Shown here: one piece after another, positions 4,069 through 6,709 of the stretch
Layout: every line of letters begins with the position of its first letter
How positions within the stretch are numbered: position 1 is the stretch's first letter
Assembly (NCBI GenBank): GCA_031270925.1
Contig: JAISWY010000141.1
Coordinates: 1-6,709, forward strand
Source of the DNA: Candidatus Symbiothrix sp.
GTDB taxonomy: Bacteria; Bacteroidota; Bacteroidia; Bacteroidales; Azobacteroidaceae
Direction: 5' to 3'
Length of the DNA stretch: 6,709 nt
Translations under genes and position numbers: made by a program
Notes under the pieces: generated by a model
Database searches by the model: none
The model's input: only the letters and a program-made list of their open reading frames with translations
What the model was told of the DNA's origin: nothing

Positions 4069-6709
4069 ATGAAAAAATTATTATTTCTATTACTATTTTT
4101 TGTTTCTGCCCAATGCTTGTTTGCGCAGAAAGCTATCACTGGTGTTGTGCGGGACGCCGACTCCAAAGAAACTCTGCCGGGCGTTTCGGTTACCATAAAA
4201 GGAGCCAAAGTGGGAACCGTGACCAATATAGATGGGATTTTTTCCCTCACGGTTCATCCGGGCGACAAAGAACTGGTTTTTACCTATATCGGTATGAACA
4301 CGAAAACCGTAGCCATCGGCGACAAAACAAATTTCGACGTTGTGATGGAAGCGAACACGACGGTTTTGGGCGAGGTAGTCGTTTCGGCTTTGGGTATCAA
4401 ACGCGAAAACAAATCGCTTACCGTAGCCCAACAAAGGGTCAATGCCGAAACTATCGCCGAAGTGAAAGACCCCAACATCGTTTCTTCTCTGGCCGGTAAA
4501 GTGGCCGGGGTGATAGTAACGCCGCCCTCCAGTTCTACCGGTTCGGCGCGTATCGTTATTCGCGGAAATAATTCGTTTAAGGGAAACAATCAACCGCTTT
4601 TCGTGGTGGATGGTATGGCTATTGATAATAGCGACGGTAGCGAAGGTATTAACAAACACGACCTTCGTTTGGATATGGGTAACGGCGCAGCCGACATCAA
4701 CCCCGAAGATGTAGAATCAATCGATGTTTTGAAAGGCCCTAATGCGGCTGCCTTGTACGGTTCCCGCGCTGCCAACGGCGTAATCATTATTACTACCAAA
4801 AAGGCCAAGGAAGGCCGTTTTAAAGTGTCGGTTAATTCCAATACCATGTTTCGCTACATTACCCAATGGCCGAAGTTTCAAAATGCTTTCGGACTGGGAC
4901 ACATGGATCGTATTCAGGGTGATGCAAACCTTGATGTGCTATTGCAAACAACGGATGCTAACGGTAATCTTTATCCTTATCCGGGTATTCCCTCGATACA
5001 GGGAATTATGCAAGGCTCACAAGGGGGTCGCTCCAACGGAGGCCCCATGATTGGTATTCCTTATATCGGATTTGACGGGCAGATGCATACTTATTCTCCT
5101 CAACCCGATAATGTATATGGCTTCTATCAGAAAGCTTCTACTTTTACCAATAATATTGCTGTGGAAGGCGGAAATGTGGATAACAATTACCGTGTGTCGC
5201 TGACCAATATGAATGCCGATGATGTGGTGGAAACGCAAAATTTGGTAAACAAAAATACTTTAACCATGCGTTTCTTCAATACATTAATAAAGAATCTGAC
5301 CTTGGATTCCAAATTAACGCTTATCGACGACTATACGCAAAATCGCCGTTATCCGGGAGAAACCCCTTACAATCCTTTGTATATGTATGCTAAACTCCCG
5401 CGTTCGATGAGTTTGGATGAAATCAAATATTATAAAACGACGGAGGGAACGGAATCTATGATGGTTGGCGATACGCATAATCCTTATTGGATAATTAACG
5501 AAACAGGCAACACAGACTCAAAATTACGTTTGATGGCCAATTTTGATTTATCCTACCAGATTTTACCTGTTTTGAAGGCTACTTTGAAATATGGCAGGGA
5601 ATATATAAGTACTAACAGTATGGAATACAGGAACAAGGGTTCGTTTGGAGGCGGAACAAATGCCTTGGGATATTATCGCCGACAATATAATATTACCGAT
5701 AACTCTCATGCCGAATATTTGCTGGTTTATAACGACCGTTTCCTGAACAATGAAATTTCCGTGATGGGAACTTTGGGCGGTAGTCAGTTGAATTACAAAA
5801 GTTCGTGGCTCAACGCTTCGCTGCAATCGCTAAAACAAGAGGGTTTTGCCCATATCTCCAATAGCAACGATTTGCCCCGGTCGGACGAAGATGTTCGCAA
5901 CCAAAAGCTCATACGTGGCCTATACGGTTCGTTATCGGTTGGTTTTAAGGATTTTATTTATTTGGATATAACGGGACGTAATGATTGGAGTTCGACACTG
6001 CCATTGGAAAATTGCTCTTATTTTTATCCTTCGGTAGGTATATCGTGGCTGCCGACCGAAATGTTTGGCGTTCCTTCCGACAAATTCTACGGAAAACTTC
6101 GCGCTTCATACGCACAAGTGGGTAACGATACTTATCCTTATCGTTTATTGCCCTATCTCGACTTGGGTAGCAGTAATATTTACGGCGGATATAAATATGT
6201 ATCGTTAGCCGGTACGGTGGCTAACAGCCATTTGAAACCCGAACGTACCCGATCGGTGGAATTTGGCGTCGATCTGCGCTTTCTCAACAGTCGTTTGAAC
6301 TTCGATATAACTTATTATCAATCCAACTCATTCGACCAGATTGTAGAAGCCGATATGCCGATTTCTTCGGGATATGGGACTGGTATGTATAATGCCGGAG
6401 AAATTGAAAACAGAGGCTGGGAAGCGGCTGTAAATATGATTCCGGTCAAGTTGAAAGATTTTCAATGGAATGTAGATCTCAACTTTTCGAAAAATGAATC
6501 CGAAGTCATCAGTATGGTAGAAGGTCTTGATGAAATTAACCTTGGAGAGATTTTCCAGTGCGCCAATATTCTCAGGGTAGGATACCCTTACGGATCCATG
6601 TTTGGAAGAAAATGGCTTACAGACCAACAGGGGCGTAGAATGGTAGATGCAAACGGCGGATTACTTATCCAAGAATACGTTTATCTGGGTAATTTCAATC
6701 CCGATTTTA
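4069..6709 (+). CDS. SusC/RagA-family TonB-linked outer-membrane transporter, 3' end beyond window
   Basis: This is the first 880 codons of a SusC-like TonB-dependent porin, which imports oligosaccharides or peptides across the outer membrane with a SusD lipoprotein lid. The ATG at 4069 gives a signal peptide (MKK, long Leu/Phe core, cleavage near LFA-Q20). Residues 22-94 are a CarboxypepD_reg-like domain (ITGVVRDADSKETLPGVSVTIKG). A TonB-box-like GEVVVSALG follows at 101-109. The plug spans roughly 115-250, with RGNNSF (165-170), PLFVVDG (176-182), NPEDVESIDVLKGP (211-224) and YGSRAANGVIIITTK (230-244). The barrel shows the family motifs GRNDWSSTLP (636-645) and LKPERT (722-727). No STN domain is present, so signalling through an anti-sigma factor is not indicated. 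The frame stays open to the window edge with no frameshift. Family members usually have about 1000-1100 residues, so the last barrel strands are missing, and a susD-like gene is expected next. The substrate cannot be told from sequence; the adjoining beta-helix protein suggests a glycan. Confidence 0.95.
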   Translation, partial: MKKLLFLLLFFVSAQCLFAQKAITGVVRDADSKETLPGVSVTIKGAKVGTVTNIDGIFSLTVHPGDKELVFTYIGMNTKTVAIGDKTNFDVVMEANTTVLGEVVVSALGIKRENKSLTVAQQRVNAETIAEVKDPNIVSSLAGKVAGVIVTPPSSSTGSARIVIRGNNSFKGNNQPLFVVDGMAIDNSDGSEGINKHDLRLDMGNGAADINPEDVESIDVLKGPNAAALYGSRAANGVIIITTKKAKEGRFKVSVNSNTMFRYITQWPKFQNAFGLGHMDRIQGDANLDVLLQTTDANGNLYPYPGIPSIQGIMQGSQGGRSNGGPMIGIPYIGFDGQMHTYSPQPDNVYGFYQKASTFTNNIAVEGGNVDNNYRVSLTNMNADDVVETQNLVNKNTLTMRFFNTLIKNLTLDSKLTLIDDYTQNRRYPGETPYNPLYMYAKLPRSMSLDEIKYYKTTEGTESMMVGDTHNPYWIINETGNTDSKLRLMANFDLSYQILPVLKATLKYGREYISTNSMEYRNKGSFGGGTNALGYYRRQYNITDNSHAEYLLVYNDRFLNNEISVMGTLGGSQLNYKSSWLNASLQSLKQEGFAHISNSNDLPRSDEDVRNQKLIRGLYGSLSVGFKDFIYLDITGRNDWSSTLPLENCSYFYPSVGISWLPTEMFGVPSDKFYGKLRASYAQVGNDTYPYRLLPYLDLGSSNIYGGYKYVSLAGTVANSHLKPERTRSVEFGVDLRFLNSRLNFDITYYQSNSFDQIVEADMPISSGYGTGMYNAGEIENRGWEAAVNMIPVKLKDFQWNVDLNFSKNESEVISMVEGLDEINLGEIFQCANILRVGYPYGSMFGRKWLTDQQGRRMVDANGGLLIQEYVYLGNFNPDF

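Noticed and set aside
4093..4659. Minus-strand open frame of 188 codons over the start of the susC-like gene
   Set aside because: It is antisense to the carboxypeptidase-like and plug domains, which are strongly conserved in the sense frame; no independent coding signal was seen.

Overview
The window reads as chromosomal DNA of a member of the Bacteroidota, most likely the order Bacteroidales or a near relative. Four things point there: a SusC/RagA-type TonB-dependent outer-membrane transporter; a secreted protein ending in a type IX secretion (T9SS) sorting domain; no Shine-Dalgarno sequence before either start codon; and TAnnTTTG promoter-like motifs in AT-rich leaders. The T9SS signal argues against the genus Bacteroides itself, which generally lacks this pathway, and for a T9SS-bearing lineage. 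The exact genus cannot be read from this window.

Layout. Positions 1-518 hold no gene I can support. The first 370 bases are unusually rich in inverted repeats: two small hairpins sharing a GTCCC-N4-GGGAC core, then a compound imperfect palindrome of about 194 bp whose centre is a perfect 22-bp stem with a TTT loop. These look like dispersed intergenic repeats. Positions 371-518 are strongly AT-rich and form the promoter and leader region of the first gene. Positions 519-3980 encode a complete 1153-residue secreted protein: signal peptide, two tandem pectate-lyase-like beta-helix modules that look like an ancient internal duplication, an F5/8 type C (discoidin-like) carbohydrate-binding domain, and a T9SS C-terminal sorting domain. 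A 14-bp perfect hairpin overlaps its stop codon and probably acts as a terminator. After a short AT-rich gap with two exact TAnnTTTG motifs, the SusC/RagA-type gene starts at 4069 and runs off the right edge; about 880 codons are present.

How the genes may work together. A surface-exported beta-helix protein with a sugar-binding domain next to a SusC transporter is the usual look of a polysaccharide utilisation locus. The beta-helix protein would bind or cut a glycan outside the cell, and the SusC channel, with a SusD lipoprotein expected just beyond the window, would import the fragments. The glycan is not identifiable here, and the beta-helix protein shows no catalytic signature I can assign with confidence. 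The hairpin and the separate promoter-like motifs suggest that the two genes are transcribed as separate units.
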